Notes: a model not told the origin generated them from the letters alone. Shown: positions 10,614 through 19,632, counted from the first letter of the stretch. The stretch is DNA of 64,000 nucleotides from Pelobacter sp. (GCA_030824515.1 JAVBXN010000009.1:1-64000), one strand, 5' to 3'. Numbers and translations: made by a program.

Positions 10614-10689
10614 CCTGATAGCAGCTTATCTGCTATAGAGCAAAATCCGATATTTACTTTTTAAAGCAATTATAATCAGGGAGGATTGT

Positions 10690-11904
10690 ATGGCGCTTGT
10701 AGTCCAGAAATACGGCGGCACTTCGGTCGGTACAACCGATCGCATAAAAAATGTCGCCAAACGCATCATCAAAACATACGATGCCGGAAACGACGTAATC
10801 GTTGTTGTCTCGGCCATGTCCGGCGAGACCAACAAGCTGGTTGCGCTTGCCAATGAAATGTGTGAAATTCCGGACGGTCGCGAATATGACGTTCTGGTTG
10901 CCACCGGTGAGCAGGTCACGATCGGCCTGCTGGCTATGTATCTCAAGTCACAGGGATATAAGGCCAAATCATACCAGGGCTGGCAGGTGCCGATCGTTAC
11001 CGATTCCACTGCTACCAAGGCCCGTATTGAAAGCATTGGCGATGCCAACATGCGTGCCGATCTGAAGGATGGCACAATTGTCATCCTGGCCGGTTTCCAG
11101 GGAGTAGATGCCAATGGGAACGTAACCACGCTGGGACGCGGCGGTTCCGATACCTCGGCCGTGGCCATTGCCGCTGCATTGAAAGCCGATGTTTGCGAGA
11201 TTTACACCGACGTCGACGGTGTTTACACCACTGATCCCAATGTTTGCAAGGAAGCCCGCAAGATCGAAAAAATATCCTACGACGAGATGCTGGAACTGGC
11301 AAGTCTGGGAGCCAAGGTGCTTCAGATCCGTTCGGTCGAATTCGCAAAAAAATACAATGTGGACGTGCATGTCCGCTCCAGTCTAAATGAAAACACCGGT
11401 ACGATGGTTACCAGGGAGGATAAGGAAATGGAAGGAATTCTCGTTTCAGGGGTTGCGTACGACAAGAATGAGGCCAAAATTGCCGTGATGGGTGTGCCCG
11501 ATAAGCCGGGTATCGCCGCAAAGATTCTCACTCCGCTCTCTGATGCGGCCATTTCGGTTGACATGATCGTGCAGAACGTGAGCAGCGATGGGCTGACCGA
11601 CTTCACCTTTACCGTTACCAAGGCCGACTTGAAACAGGCGCTACTGATCACAAACGAGTCCGCCAAGGAGGTTCAGGCCAAGCAGGTTATTTCCGACGAA
11701 AACATCAGCAAGATATCGATCGTCGGACTCGGCATGCGCAGCCATGCCGGTGTGGCGACCCAGATGTTCACCGCGCTGTCGAAGAACGGAATAAACATCC
11801 AGATGATTTCCACTTCCGAGATCAAAATCTCGGTTATAATCGATGAAAAATATACTGAACTGGCCGTGCGAGTCATGCATGAGACTTTCGGTCTGGCCGG
11901 CTGA
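10690..11904 (+). CDS. lysC: Aspartate kinase
   Basis: Phosphorylates aspartate in the first step towards lysine, methionine, threonine and diaminopimelate. The N-terminal kinase motif is [11 protein letters not shown]; the catalytic region includes [16 protein letters not shown] and [11 protein letters not shown]. Two ACT domains follow (about 265-330 and 340-404), the usual site of feedback inhibition; [17 protein letters not shown] is typical. At 404 residues it belongs to the monofunctional class. A clear ribosome site (GGGAGGA) precedes ATG 10690, and a strong terminator follows. Confidence 0.97.
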   Translation: MALVVQKYGGTSVGTTDRIKNVAKRIIKTYDAGNDVIVVVSAMSGETNKLVALANEMCEIPDGREYDVLVATGEQVTIGLLAMYLKSQGYKAKSYQGWQVPIVTDSTATKARIESIGDANMRADLKDGTIVILAGFQGVDANGNVTTLGRGGSDTSAVAIAAALKADVCEIYTDVDGVYTTDPNVCKEARKIEKISYDEMLELASLGAKVLQIRSVEFAKKYNVDVHVRSSLNENTGTMVTREDKEMEGILVSGVAYDKNEAKIAVMGVPDKPGIAAKILTPLSDAAISVDMIVQNVSSDGLTDFTFTVTKADLKQALLITNESAKEVQAKQVISDENISKISIVGLGMRSHAGVATQMFTALSKNGINIQMISTSEIKISVIIDEKYTELAVRVMHETFGLAG

Positions 11905-11929
11905 TTCTTAAAAGACAGCTTTGTTTGGC

Positions 11930-11962
11930 AAGGGGGGAGAACACATGTGGTTCTTCCCCCTT
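11930..11962 (+). terminator. Intrinsic terminator after lysC
   Basis: A 13-bp stem (AAGGGGGGAGAAC with GTTCTTCCCCCTT, one G-U pair) encloses a 7-nt loop and is followed by TTTCATATT. Confidence 0.8.
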
Positions 11963-11987
11963 TCATATTACTGGATGCGAGTGAGCC

Positions 11988-13367
11988 ATGACTACAGAAC
12001 CCACTAAATATTCATTTTTCAGTTTTCGAGACGATTGCCTGCAACCGGTTTCGGCCGGAGTGGTCAGCGAATACCCGGTCCAGTTGATCGTCAATGGCCG
12101 TGAAATAGCCACCCTGATCGGTTCTCCACACGACCTGCGTTTTCTTGTGGCAGGATTTCTCCGGCTTCAGGGCTTTGTCTCAACTCTGACCGATTTCGAG
12201 ATGTTCAGCGTCTGCGAAGAGTTCGGCAGTGCCAATGTCCGGATCAAGGGCGAGCTGCCGGAGCGGCTTAAACCGGTTCTGACCTCCGGTTGCGGCACCG
12301 GCATCAGCTTCAGCATGCCCAATGCTGGTTCAGACACCCATGTTGCCCGGGGGGACGGGCAGCTTGTGCTGCCGGCCCAGATTTTTGGATTGATGGAGGA
12401 GCTGGCCAGAAGGGCGGCACACTATCGCTCGCATGGTGGTATCCATTCGGCCGCCATCGGCCGCGCCGGACGGATGATGCTGTATGCCGAGGATCTTGGA
12501 CGACACAACACTTTTGACCGGATTGCCGGGGAAGCGCTCTTCAAGGGTATCAACATGACAGGCGCCGAACTGGTGACTTCCGGCCGGGTTTCGACAGAAA
12601 TGGTTGCCAAGGCGTCGCTGATGGGAATCAAGCTGATCGCATCGCGAACCTCGCCCACCGATATGGCTGTCAAGCTCTGTGAACAGGCCGGAATCTGTCT
12701 GGTCGGTTATGTGCGGGGCGGCTCTTTCACGGTTTACAGCCACCCGGAAGTGATCGAACCATTTCCATCCGTCGGCAAAATAGAAGGGGTGACCGGTGTA
12801 ATCCTGGCCGGTGGCGAGTCAAGTCGCATGGGCAGGAACAAGGCGCTGATGGAGGTTGAGGGGCACACGATAATCACACGCAGCTACCGCACGCTGGCGT
12901 CCCTCTTTCATGAAGTAATCGTTGTCACCAACACTCCCGAAGCATACGACTTTCTCCCCTGCCGCAAGGTTGCAGATCTTCATCCCGGTGTCGGTTCCAT
13001 AGCGGGACTTGAGGCCGGGCTGGCAGCCAGCAGTACCGAGATGATCTTTGTGTCGGCCTGTGATATGCCCTTTTTAAGCCCTGACCTGATCAGGCTGCTC
13101 TGCCGTGCATCCGGCAACTGTGACGCGGTTGTGCCGCTCAATAGTGAAGGACTGCGTGAGCCGTTGCACGCGGTATATCGTAAAACCGCTTTGGATGTGA
13201 TGCGGAGCGTTATCGGGAACGGGGAGAAAAGCATCCTGCAGGTTCTGGACAGTGTGAATACGAAGCTGGTTCAGCAGGAAGCGTTCAGCTCAATCTCCGG
13301 TGCGCTGGACTCGTTCAGCAATGTGAATACTCCTGACGAGTACGAGAAGATTACCGGTCAGCAATGA
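11988..13367 (+). CDS. fdhD-mobA: FdhD-MobA fusion: formate dehydrogenase accessory protein and molybdenum cofactor guanylyltransferase
   Basis: Two enzymes in one chain of 459 residues. Residues 1 to about 260 are FdhD, which brings sulfur from the IscS persulfide to the molybdenum cofactor of formate dehydrogenase. Its motif here is SGCGTG with Cys102, so the second Cys of the E. coli CxxC pair is replaced by Gly. GRHN-type sequence LGRHNTFDRIAGEAL and the GRVSTEMV segment are intact. From residue about 268 a MobA domain begins with VILAGGESSRMGRNK and continues with HPGVGSIAGLEAGL and SACDMPFL; it attaches GMP to molybdopterin. Both act in succession on the same cofactor, so the fusion makes functional sense. 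It converges on tadA with a 17-bp overlap. Confidence 0.95.
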   Translation: MTTEPTKYSFFSFRDDCLQPVSAGVVSEYPVQLIVNGREIATLIGSPHDLRFLVAGFLRLQGFVSTLTDFEMFSVCEEFGSANVRIKGELPERLKPVLTSGCGTGISFSMPNAGSDTHVARGDGQLVLPAQIFGLMEELARRAAHYRSHGGIHSAAIGRAGRMMLYAEDLGRHNTFDRIAGEALFKGINMTGAELVTSGRVSTEMVAKASLMGIKLIASRTSPTDMAVKLCEQAGICLVGYVRGGSFTVYSHPEVIEPFPSVGKIEGVTGVILAGGESSRMGRNKALMEVEGHTIITRSYRTLASLFHEVIVVTNTPEAYDFLPCRKVADLHPGVGSIAGLEAGLAASSTEMIFVSACDMPFLSPDLIRLLCRASGNCDAVVPLNSEGLREPLHAVYRKTALDVMRSVIGNGEKSILQVLDSVNTKLVQQEAFSSISGALDSFSNVNTPDEYEKITGQQ

Positions 13368-13848
13368 GTCTTTCTGCGCGTTTGCGCTTCCTGAGTTTTG
13401 AAAAGAATTCGCTTAGCATTCCGGAACACTCGCTTTCCATGATCCGTGGCAACAGCTCTACTCTGTGGTTCAGGCGAGGGTCGCTGGACAGGTCGTAGAG
13501 GGAGCCGGCCGCGCCGCCTTTCGGGTCGTAGCAGCCGAAGACGACGGTGGGTATGCGGGAAAGGATGATGGCCCCCATGCACATGGTGCAGGGTTCCAGG
13601 GTCACATAAAGAGTCGTGGCCAGAAGCCGCCAGGAACCAAGTTTCCTGGCGGCTTTTCTGATGGCGAGCAGTTCGGCGTGGGCAGACGGGTCTTGCGATG
13701 ATTCACGCAGATTATGGCCGCGGGCGATGATTTTCCCCTCACGCACAATAACGCAGCCAATCGGCACCTCGGCTTTTTCCTCCGCCTTGCGAGCCTCCGC
13801 TAATGCCCGTAGCATCCAGTACTGGTGGTTTTTTTCAGGTATAGTCAT
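13351..13848 (-). CDS. tadA: tRNA-specific adenosine deaminase
   Basis: Converts A34 to inosine in tRNA-Arg(ACG). The zinc and proton-transfer motif HAELLAIRKA and the second zinc motif PCTMCMGAI are intact, with the typical substrate segment after GAAGSLYDLSSDPRLNH. I choose ATG 13848 (protein begins MTIPEKNHQYW); the longer frame would need TTG. About 165 residues, usual for TadA. Its 3' end overlaps the end of fdhD-mobA on the other strand by 17 bp. Confidence 0.95.
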   Translation of the reverse strand: MTIPEKNHQYWMLRALAEARKAEEKAEVPIGCVIVREGKIIARGHNLRESSQDPSAHAELLAIRKAARKLGSWRLLATTLYVTLEPCTMCMGAIILSRIPTVVFGCYDPKGGAAGSLYDLSSDPRLNHRVELLPRIMESECSGMLSEFFSKLRKRKRAERLIADR

Positions 13849-14024
13849 GTTCCTCAAGCCGGATATTCAGTTTCAGTTGACTCGACAACGACATGCTACC
13901 ACAACAAAATATCCAGCTGAAGAGAATACAGCGATCGGGTCTGCCGAAAGTGTTAATTCTTTCGACAAAATATTATCCGCCAAAGGGCGTATTGCTGTAT
14001 AAAGGTGTCGGCGTAGGACAAGAA

Positions 14025-14061
14025 AGTGCCGCAAGAACGTCAAAACAGATCTTGCGGCACT
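14025..14061 (-). terminator. Intrinsic terminator after the PEP-CTERM gene
   Basis: A perfect 12-bp stem (AGTGCCGCAAGA with TCTTGCGGCACT) lies about 37 bp past the stop of the minus-strand gene. It is followed, on that strand, by TTTCTTG. Confidence 0.8.
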
Positions 14062-14097
14062 CAGGTTGTTTCGTAAGCTCCGGTTTGAGTTCGGAGC

Positions 14098-14709
14098 TTA
14101 TCTCTTGGTGGTTCTTCTACGCAACAATCCGATCCCGGCCAGGCCCGCGCCCAGCAGCAGGAAGGTGGCTGGCTCGGGTACCGGAGTTGTTGTCGGCTGG
14201 GCAGTTTCCACGCCCAGAATGTGAAATTCGTAGAAGTCACCTCTCGGGCCATTAGACGGTTGATTCCAGCCCAGGATCGGAATCGGAGTCTGGTTGTCAT
14301 AAGCGAAACCGTCGCTTAGGTTGTTACCGTTCGGGCTGTTGTAGAATGTGGAAAGTGTCACGATATACGTACCGGCTGTGAGCAGTTCCGTGAAATAGGA
14401 GTCCCAGCTTCCGTGATCATAGCCAACCCCGTTGGAATCAGTGGTTCCCACTTCATGCCCGTCGTCCTGCCATTGCACCAGGCTTCCGTCGCTTCTCCAG
14501 AGCCCCAGCATCGGGTCAAAATTGCCGTCATCCCAGGATGAGCTGAAAAGTGTCACGTTACCAGTTCCATTGGTGGTGAAAGTATAGCGGAGAATATTAT
14601 TGTGATACTGCATATTCCCGGAGTAGTCGTAGTCCAGCGCATATCCGCTGCCGCAAAGCATCAGTACGGTTGACAATGCCAGCAATAATGAATTGATATG
14701 AGATCTCAT
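14098..14709 (-). CDS. PEP-CTERM sorted exported protein
   Basis: A 203-residue exported protein. It has an N-terminal signal peptide (hydrophobic 5-24, ending CGSGYA) and a beta-rich middle part with many Asp, Gly and Asn. Its C-terminal sorting signal is VPEPATFLLLGAGLAGIG followed by a short basic tail, which in known systems is recognised by exosortase and links export to an exopolysaccharide pathway. The middle resembles DVUA0089-type PEP-CTERM proteins (RYTFTTNGTGNVTLF, then GTYIVTLSTF). I choose ATG 14709 because AAGGAG lies nine bases before it; an ATG at 14718 sits too close to that site. No exosortase gene is in the window. Confidence 0.88.
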   Translation of the reverse strand: MRSHINSLLLALSTVLMLCGSGYALDYDYSGNMQYHNNILRYTFTTNGTGNVTLFSSSWDDGNFDPMLGLWRSDGSLVQWQDDGHEVGTTDSNGVGYDHGSWDSYFTELLTAGTYIVTLSTFYNSPNGNNLSDGFAYDNQTPIPILGWNQPSNGPRGDFYEFHILGVETAQPTTTPVPEPATFLLLGAGLAGIGLLRRRTTKR

Positions 14710-14898
14710 GGCGCGCATCTCCTTAAATAGAACTTAGAAACTTATAAGAGGATAAGCATTAAGCGTGCCGATGTCATAAGGCCTCGTAATTAAAAGAAAA
14801 TATATGTTGATCAAAGTGTGTGATCTGGAATGTAAAAAAAACCGACGAGTTATTGTGTAAACATTTTGATTCGATACTGTTTCTGTCATGCACCGATT

Positions 14899-15900
14899 CT
14901 ATGGCACCAGAACACCGGCCCCCCTGATTTTGCCGTTTCTAAGGGCGCTAAGCGCCTCGTTTGCGTGCTGTAATGGGAAAACTTCTATTTCGGTCCTGAT
15001 CGGGATGCGTGGAGCCAATTCCAGAAACTCATCGCCGTCGCGACGGGTCAGGTTTGCTACTGAAACTATGCTGCGTTCGCCCCACAGCAGTTCATACGGA
15101 AAACCGGGAATCCGGCTCATGTGAATGCCGCCGCAGACCACTATTCCCCCCTTGCGCACCGCCTTCAGTGCAGTTGGAACCAGTTCTCCGGCCGGAGCGA
15201 AAATGATTGCTGCATCCAGCTCTACCGGTGGCCGGCTTGACGCTGATCCTGCCCAGCAGGCCCCCATTTCCATCGCAAATAGCTGTCCGGCCGAGTCTCC
15301 GTCACGGGTAAAGGCATAGATCTCACGTCCCTCCCAGATCGCAGTCTGGGTAACAATATGTGCCGCCGCGCCGAAACCATAAACACCGATCCGTTTTCCC
15401 GTTCCGGTCATGCGCAACGAGCGGTACCCGATCAGGCCGGCGCAGAGCAGGGGAGCCGCTTGGGTAGCCGGGTATGACTTGGGAATGTTGAAGCAGAAGC
15501 TGGCATTGGCGGTACAGTATTCGGCAAAACCTCCATTGCGTTGATAACCGGTGAACAGTGCCTTGTCGCAGAGATTTTCCCGACCTGACAGGCAGTAGTC
15601 GCATTCCCCGCATGTTCCGCCCAGCCACGGTACGCCAACCAGGTCTCCCGGCTTAAAGCCGCTCACGCCTTCGCCGACTTTTTCCACCAGTCCAACTATC
15701 TGATGTCCGGGTATCAGCGGCAGTCGTGGTTCTGTGAGTTCCCCATCCACAACGTGCAGGTCTGTACGGCAGATGCCGCAGGCCTGGATTTTCAGCAGAA
15801 GTTCTCCGCTACCTGCCGAAGGTATCGAAAGTTCCCTTGGTTTCAGTTGTTCTCCAGTTCTTTCAAGAACCATGGCCATCATCAATGATTTATCTGTCAC
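14899..15900 (-). CDS. Zinc-dependent alcohol dehydrogenase family protein
   Basis: Medium-chain dehydrogenase/reductase of 333 residues. The catalytic zinc ligands are seen in CGICRTDLH and GHQIVG, and the four structural zinc cysteines in CGECDYCLSGRENLC. The nucleotide-binding turn is YGFGAAAH rather than a standard GxGxxG, typical of the AdhA-like subgroup. Translation starts at GTG 15900 with GGAGA six bases upstream. Substrate is not predictable; ethanol or another short-chain alcohol is likely. A structured RNA with its own terminator lies immediately upstream on the same strand. Confidence 0.9.
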   Translation of the reverse strand: MTDKSLMMAMVLERTGEQLKPRELSIPSAGSGELLLKIQACGICRTDLHVVDGELTEPRLPLIPGHQIVGLVEKVGEGVSGFKPGDLVGVPWLGGTCGECDYCLSGRENLCDKALFTGYQRNGGFAEYCTANASFCFNIPKSYPATQAAPLLCAGLIGYRSLRMTGTGKRIGVYGFGAAAHIVTQTAIWEGREIYAFTRDGDSAGQLFAMEMGACWAGSASSRPPVELDAAIIFAPAGELVPTALKAVRKGGIVVCGGIHMSRIPGFPYELLWGERSIVSVANLTRRDGDEFLELAPRIPIRTEIEVFPLQHANEALSALRNGKIRGAGVLVP

Positions 15901-15944
15901 AATGTATCTCCAGGCCGATTAATCAATCCATATGTTGCTCATAG

Positions 15945-16136
15945 AAAAATTAAAGCCCACCAAATCTGTTCGGTGGGCTTCGGTATCTTATTAATCCTGG
16001 TTACCTTATCAAGGCCTTTTCCGGCGCATTCAACCTCCGGAGTATTGTTGTATTCTATTGTGGTTTGCAGCCTGGCGGAGTTTCTTCCATAGAAGATGTA
16101 AAGCCTCCTTTTGAAGATTTTTACTTCCTTACAGCT
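15945..16136 (-). ncRNA. Unclassified structured RNA, copy A
   Basis: A second copy lies at 27598-27781. Read on the minus strand, both copies share an AT-rich upstream block (TTAATT, then -10-like TATATT at 16143-16148 here). They then share GGAGG or GGGGG closing on GAAGAAACTCC, followed by CTCCGGAGG, GCCGGAA, CCTTGA-AAGGTAAC and ACCGAAGCCC. A final 9-bp hairpin (AAGCCCACC/GGTGGGCTT) is followed by TTTAATTTTTC. The small hairpin before GAAACTCC is CTTC/GAAG here and CGAT/ATCG in copy B. The terminator pair A-T in the stem here is G-C in copy B. Those are compensatory changes. GGA occurs at least five times. The adh start is about 45 bases beyond the terminator. It matches no riboswitch class I can recall. 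Confidence 0.6.
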
Positions 16137-16568
16137 GATTTAAATATAACACCGTGGAATTGAATTAACAGTCTTTTTAAATTATTTTTTTTCGAGTACA
16201 ATCGGAAATTGCTCTCCCGTTTTTAATGATCAAATCCCCCCTGTATTCTGCACGATGAGTGATGCTCTCCAACCAAGGCTCCGATAGATCCAGTCAATTG
16301 TGTCTCATGCTTGGACTTTTGTTTGACCGGAAAGTGCGACGCTGCTGGTGTTTCAGTAATGTCGGAATTTCTACATAGATCCCTTAATAAATTGTAAAAA
16401 AAATCGACAGCTGGACGCCGAAGGAATACATGATTGGGCTTGAATAATGTTAAAATACTTAAACTGTTAAACAAAATATGTTTGGCGTGATCTATGCACA
16501 AAAACGGCTGTAACGAGTCGGGGTTATGGAAGTATCCTGGCGCTGCAACAGGACACCGGGCTGGCAAA

Positions 16569-16608
16569 GTTATTTTCTGCCGTAAAAAGGCGGAAAATAG
16601 CTTTTGAT
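16569..16608 (+). terminator. Hairpin terminator upstream of a small gene
   Basis: A stem of 13 pairs (TATTTTCTGCC with GGCGGAAAATA plus two outer pairs, G-U allowed) encloses loop GTAAAAA and is followed by TTTTGATTT. It lies about 50 bases before the small ORF at 16660. It may end an upstream plus-strand transcript or act as an attenuator. Confidence 0.55.
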
Positions 16609-16659
16609 TTACCGGAGTAGTTCAGATTTGATAGACACCTGGAAAGGAGGATATTTCAA

Positions 16660-16818
16660 ATGCCATGGTACATGAATCCGGTTGAGACCCGTAAAGTCTT
16701 GAACAGAATTGCCAATCGATACCAACGCACCCCGCTCCAAGACCTGAAATCAGTTTTGGATCGCGCCACCGAATTGATCTGGTCCAAACAGGAGAGCTAC
16801 TACCAGAATCGCCGATAA
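16660..16818 (+). CDS. Small protein of 52 residues, function unknown
   Basis: The frame begins MPWYMNPVETRKVLNRIA and ends ESYYQNRR. A perfect ribosome site AAAGGAGG sits nine bases before ATG, which is why I call it despite its size. The protein is basic, rich in Arg, Gln and Tyr, with a central predicted helix, no membrane segment and no cysteine. It stands alone between a terminator-like hairpin and a convergent small gene. I do not recognise a family. Confidence 0.6.
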   Translation: MPWYMNPVETRKVLNRIANRYQRTPLQDLKSVLDRATELIWSKQESYYQNRR

Positions 16819-16861
16819 CCGGGGCAACCTTGCAACAGCCCTGATTATCGGCCCAGGATGA

Positions 16862-17047
16862 TCAGTTAATCAATGAATCTGCATTTGCCTGCATCTCCTC
16901 CCGCACCACAGCAAGTAATTCCGCACAGATCACGATCAATTCCTGCCTGAGACTTTCAGCTTCCGATGATAGTGGCATATCAGCGGACTCGGCGAAATAT
17001 TTGAATTTGGCCAGCACATCCTCAAATTGATTGATTGTGCAAATCAT
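16862..17047 (-). CDS. Small acidic helical protein of 61 residues
   Basis: Starts MICTINQFEDVLAKF and is rich in Glu, Leu and Ala, with a predicted helical C-terminal half (LRQELIVICAELLAVVREE). AAAGGAGAG lies just before the ATG, which supports translation. It begins 14 bp after the stop of the lipid A acyltransferase on the same strand, so probably co-transcribed with it. No recognised family. Confidence 0.55.
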   Translation of the reverse strand: MICTINQFEDVLAKFKYFAESADMPLSSEAESLRQELIVICAELLAVVREEMQANADSLIN

Positions 17048-17061
17048 GTTTTATCTCTCCT

Positions 17062-18042
17062 TTAAGTTGTCATGCGTGTCTCATGCGCCGAAAGCAGATG
17101 CTGCGGTGACATGGCCGGTTCGGAGGCATCAACAGTCTGACCGGCCCTTTTCCAGCGGCGGTGCACCCAGTACCATTCGTAGGGGTGCCGGATGATGAAA
17201 TTCTCAATGGCATTTGAATAAAGTTGCACATCCGTGGTCATACCGGAGGCGGAGTTGTCGCCGGAGAAGGAAAGTTCTGGCTGAATCTCGATCACATGCC
17301 GATCCGCTTCACGATGGACAAAAGCCGGCAACACCGCGGCTCCGGATTTGCGCGCCAGCACGACCGGTGCTTTTGAAGCCCAGGCTTTGCGTCCGAGGAA
17401 GTTGATCAGGGCGCCGTCCTCGGGGAACACCGCCTGGTCCACCAAGATGCCGACCATGCCATTGCTGCGGAAGACCGATAACATGTTTTTAAGGGCCTTG
17501 TCCTTGTAGATGATGCGGTTGTTGTAGCGCTGCCGCATCTTTTCCACCATGCTGTTCAGATACGGGCTGTTCTGGCGCCGGGCTATAACCGACATGGTAG
17601 ATTTGAAGTGGTGGGACAATCCCATTGCTGCCAGTTCCCAGTTGCCGCAATGCCCGGTCAGGAAGATTACCCCTTTACCTCGTGCTTTTGCTCTTTCGAC
17701 ATGCTCCGCCCCGCGAATCTCAACCTGCTCGATGATTTTTGTGCCGCGTCCGTGGTACAGGCGCGCGGTTTCAATCAATGACATTGCCAGATGATCAAAC
17801 ATGTTGCGCGAGATATCTTCCGGTGATTGATCCGGCAAATTCCAATCAGAATCCTTTGACATAGTTGGCAGGGCCTGGCGAATATTGTCGATTGCAATCT
17901 GTCTTCTCTTCGGGATCAGAACGGCGCTCATTCTTGATAACAGTCTGCCGGTTGATCGGATTCCAGTTTCCGGAATCATGGCGAATAAAATGGTAAACAG
18001 ATAAAAAATGATTGCCTGTATGAACCATAAAACCCTTTTCAT
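17062..18042 (-). CDS. lpxL: Lipid A biosynthesis acyltransferase (LpxL/HtrB family)
   Basis: Adds a secondary acyl chain to the KDO-lipid A precursor at the inner membrane. The catalytic HX4E motif is TGHCGNWELA; an N-terminal hydrophobic anchor (VLWFIQAIIFYLFTILF) precedes it, and PYEWYWVHRRWK near the C-terminus is typical. I choose ATG 18042 (MKRVLWFIQ, 326 residues); the 27 extra in-frame residues upstream do not fit the family. Whether it is the LpxL or LpxM type cannot be told. KDO genes for the same pathway lie at 50-53 kb. Confidence 0.9.
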   Translation of the reverse strand: MKRVLWFIQAIIFYLFTILFAMIPETGIRSTGRLLSRMSAVLIPKRRQIAIDNIRQALPTMSKDSDWNLPDQSPEDISRNMFDHLAMSLIETARLYHGRGTKIIEQVEIRGAEHVERAKARGKGVIFLTGHCGNWELAAMGLSHHFKSTMSVIARRQNSPYLNSMVEKMRQRYNNRIIYKDKALKNMLSVFRSNGMVGILVDQAVFPEDGALINFLGRKAWASKAPVVLARKSGAAVLPAFVHREADRHVIEIQPELSFSGDNSASGMTTDVQLYSNAIENFIIRHPYEWYWVHRRWKRAGQTVDASEPAMSPQHLLSAHETRMTT

Positions 18043-18252
18043 TTCTGGATGGTCAGCTCCTTGAATGTTTTGAAAACTGTGCCGAAGCAAAAATTTTATA
18101 TCAATCCAAAACTTGATTTGCAAGTAATAAGTATTGCAGCTTTCAGGGGTCGCAAACGCCGATAATTAGAATGCTTGACCTGCCTGCAAACCGTATTTAG
18201 AGTGATGTTTATTGCCGTGATCTAATATCCGGCCTGTTTGAGAGGAGCTGCC

Positions 18253-19572
18253 ATGAACGATGTGATCCTGCACGCTTTTGATTGGAAATATAAAGACATC
18301 GCTGATAATGCCGGCAGGATTGCCGGACTCGGTTACGGGGCGGTTCTGATACCGCCGCCTCTATACAGTGATGAATCCGGAACCGAATGGTGGCAACGAT
18401 ACCAGCCCAAGGACTACCGGATCCTGCGCTCACACCTGGGCAACAAGGACGATCTTGAAAAGATGATTACGGCGCTGCACAGTTACGGGGTGCGTGTGTA
18501 CGCGGATATCGTTTTCAACCATATGGCCAATGAAACCAGGCCGGACAGGCTCTGCTTTCCCGGTGACGCGGAGCTTGCACGTTATCAGCTGGAGAGGGGA
18601 GCGTTTGAAAGAGACCGCTTGTACGGCAACCTTGACGAAGGTTTGTTCTCTCCATGGGACTTCAATTCGGATGGCAACATACTGGACTGGATGGATGCCC
18701 ATGAGGCAACGGAACATTCGCTTTCGGGACTGCCCGACCTTGATCTCAACCAATGGGTGATTGAACAGCAGCGCCAGTGCCTGCGTGCGCTGAACGGGAT
18801 GGGAGTGGACGGGTACCGTGTGGACGCTGTGAAGCATCTGCCGGAGGAGCATTTACGAAGCGTGTTTGAAACTCCCGACATGTCCGGCAAGTTTCTGTTC
18901 GGCGAGGCGCTTACCTCCAATGACGATGAAGAGAGGGGTTTCCTCTGGCCGCTGTTCGATAATTCATATTTATCTTTTTATGATTTCCCGCTGCATGAAA
19001 CCCTGCGCCGATCCTTTTCTCCGGGTGGCAGCATGCGCGAACTCGTGGATCCGGCCAGCTTCGGCCAGGCACTGCCGTGGTGGCGTGCGGTTACTTTCAG
19101 TGTTACCCATGACATGCCCAACAATGATGGCTTTCGTGGCGTGATGCTGCAACCCCAGGACGAGTACCTGGCAAATGTTTACCTGATGGGGCGTGATGGC
19201 GGAGTGCCGCTGGTCTACTCCGACAACAACCAGAGTGCCGGCAGGTACCGGGAAGACCTGAATCGTTGGGCAAATTCGTGGCGCCGGGATGATACGGCGG
19301 CCATGCTCCGCTTTCATAACGCGGTGCAGGGACAAAAGCAGCGTTCGTTATATGATGACGACGGGTTCCTGGTGTTTGCCCGTGGTGAGACCGGCATTGT
19401 TGCGATCAACAAGACCGACTCCTGGCAATATCCGGCCATTTTTATTGATGGAGTGCGTCATGGAAGTTATCTTTGCCAGATTCACGGCTATCGGATGCAG
19501 TTGAATGGCGGCAGTCTCACGCTTGCAATACCGCCTCGTGAAGCTCAGATGTGGCTGTACAGCGGAGAATAA
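18253..19572 (+). CDS. Glycoside hydrolase family 13 alpha-amylase
   Basis: Hydrolyses alpha-1,4-glucans. The GH13 regions are visible: ADIVFNHMANE (region I), GVDGYRVDAVKHL with the nucleophile Asp (region II), FLFGEALT with the acid Glu (region III) and VTHDMPNND (region IV). No signal peptide, so it is probably cytoplasmic and may act on glycogen or other stored glucan. 439 residues. I choose ATG 18253 (MNDVILHAFDW), which has GAGGAG before it. It is a single gene with no co-oriented partners. Confidence 0.92.
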   Translation: MNDVILHAFDWKYKDIADNAGRIAGLGYGAVLIPPPLYSDESGTEWWQRYQPKDYRILRSHLGNKDDLEKMITALHSYGVRVYADIVFNHMANETRPDRLCFPGDAELARYQLERGAFERDRLYGNLDEGLFSPWDFNSDGNILDWMDAHEATEHSLSGLPDLDLNQWVIEQQRQCLRALNGMGVDGYRVDAVKHLPEEHLRSVFETPDMSGKFLFGEALTSNDDEERGFLWPLFDNSYLSFYDFPLHETLRRSFSPGGSMRELVDPASFGQALPWWRAVTFSVTHDMPNNDGFRGVMLQPQDEYLANVYLMGRDGGVPLVYSDNNQSAGRYREDLNRWANSWRRDDTAAMLRFHNAVQGQKQRSLYDDDGFLVFARGETGIVAINKTDSWQYPAIFIDGVRHGSYLCQIHGYRMQLNGGSLTLAIPPREAQMWLYSGE

Positions 19573-19632
19573 ACTTAAAGATGGAGCTTGTGATCTGCAC
19601 AGAGTCAGAAAACGCCCTCTCAGAGACTTTAA

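Larger units (their letters stand above)
15901..16659. other. Long non-coding region between adh and a small protein gene
   Basis: The 759 bases hold the structured RNA (15945-16136, minus strand) and its upstream AT-rich promoter region, then about 370 bases (16201-16568) where I see no convincing coding frame, then a hairpin terminator (16569-16608) on the plus strand. A 114-codon minus-strand frame at 16223-16567 is not supported by a ribosome site or recognisable sequence. Confidence 0.5.

Noticed and set aside
10640-10676. TATAAT at 10671 as lysC promoter -10
   Set aside because: It lies too close to the ribosome site and no -35 box fits at 16-18 bp.
16223-16567. Minus-strand ORF of 114 codons
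   Set aside because: No ribosome site and irregular amino-acid composition; no recognised domain.
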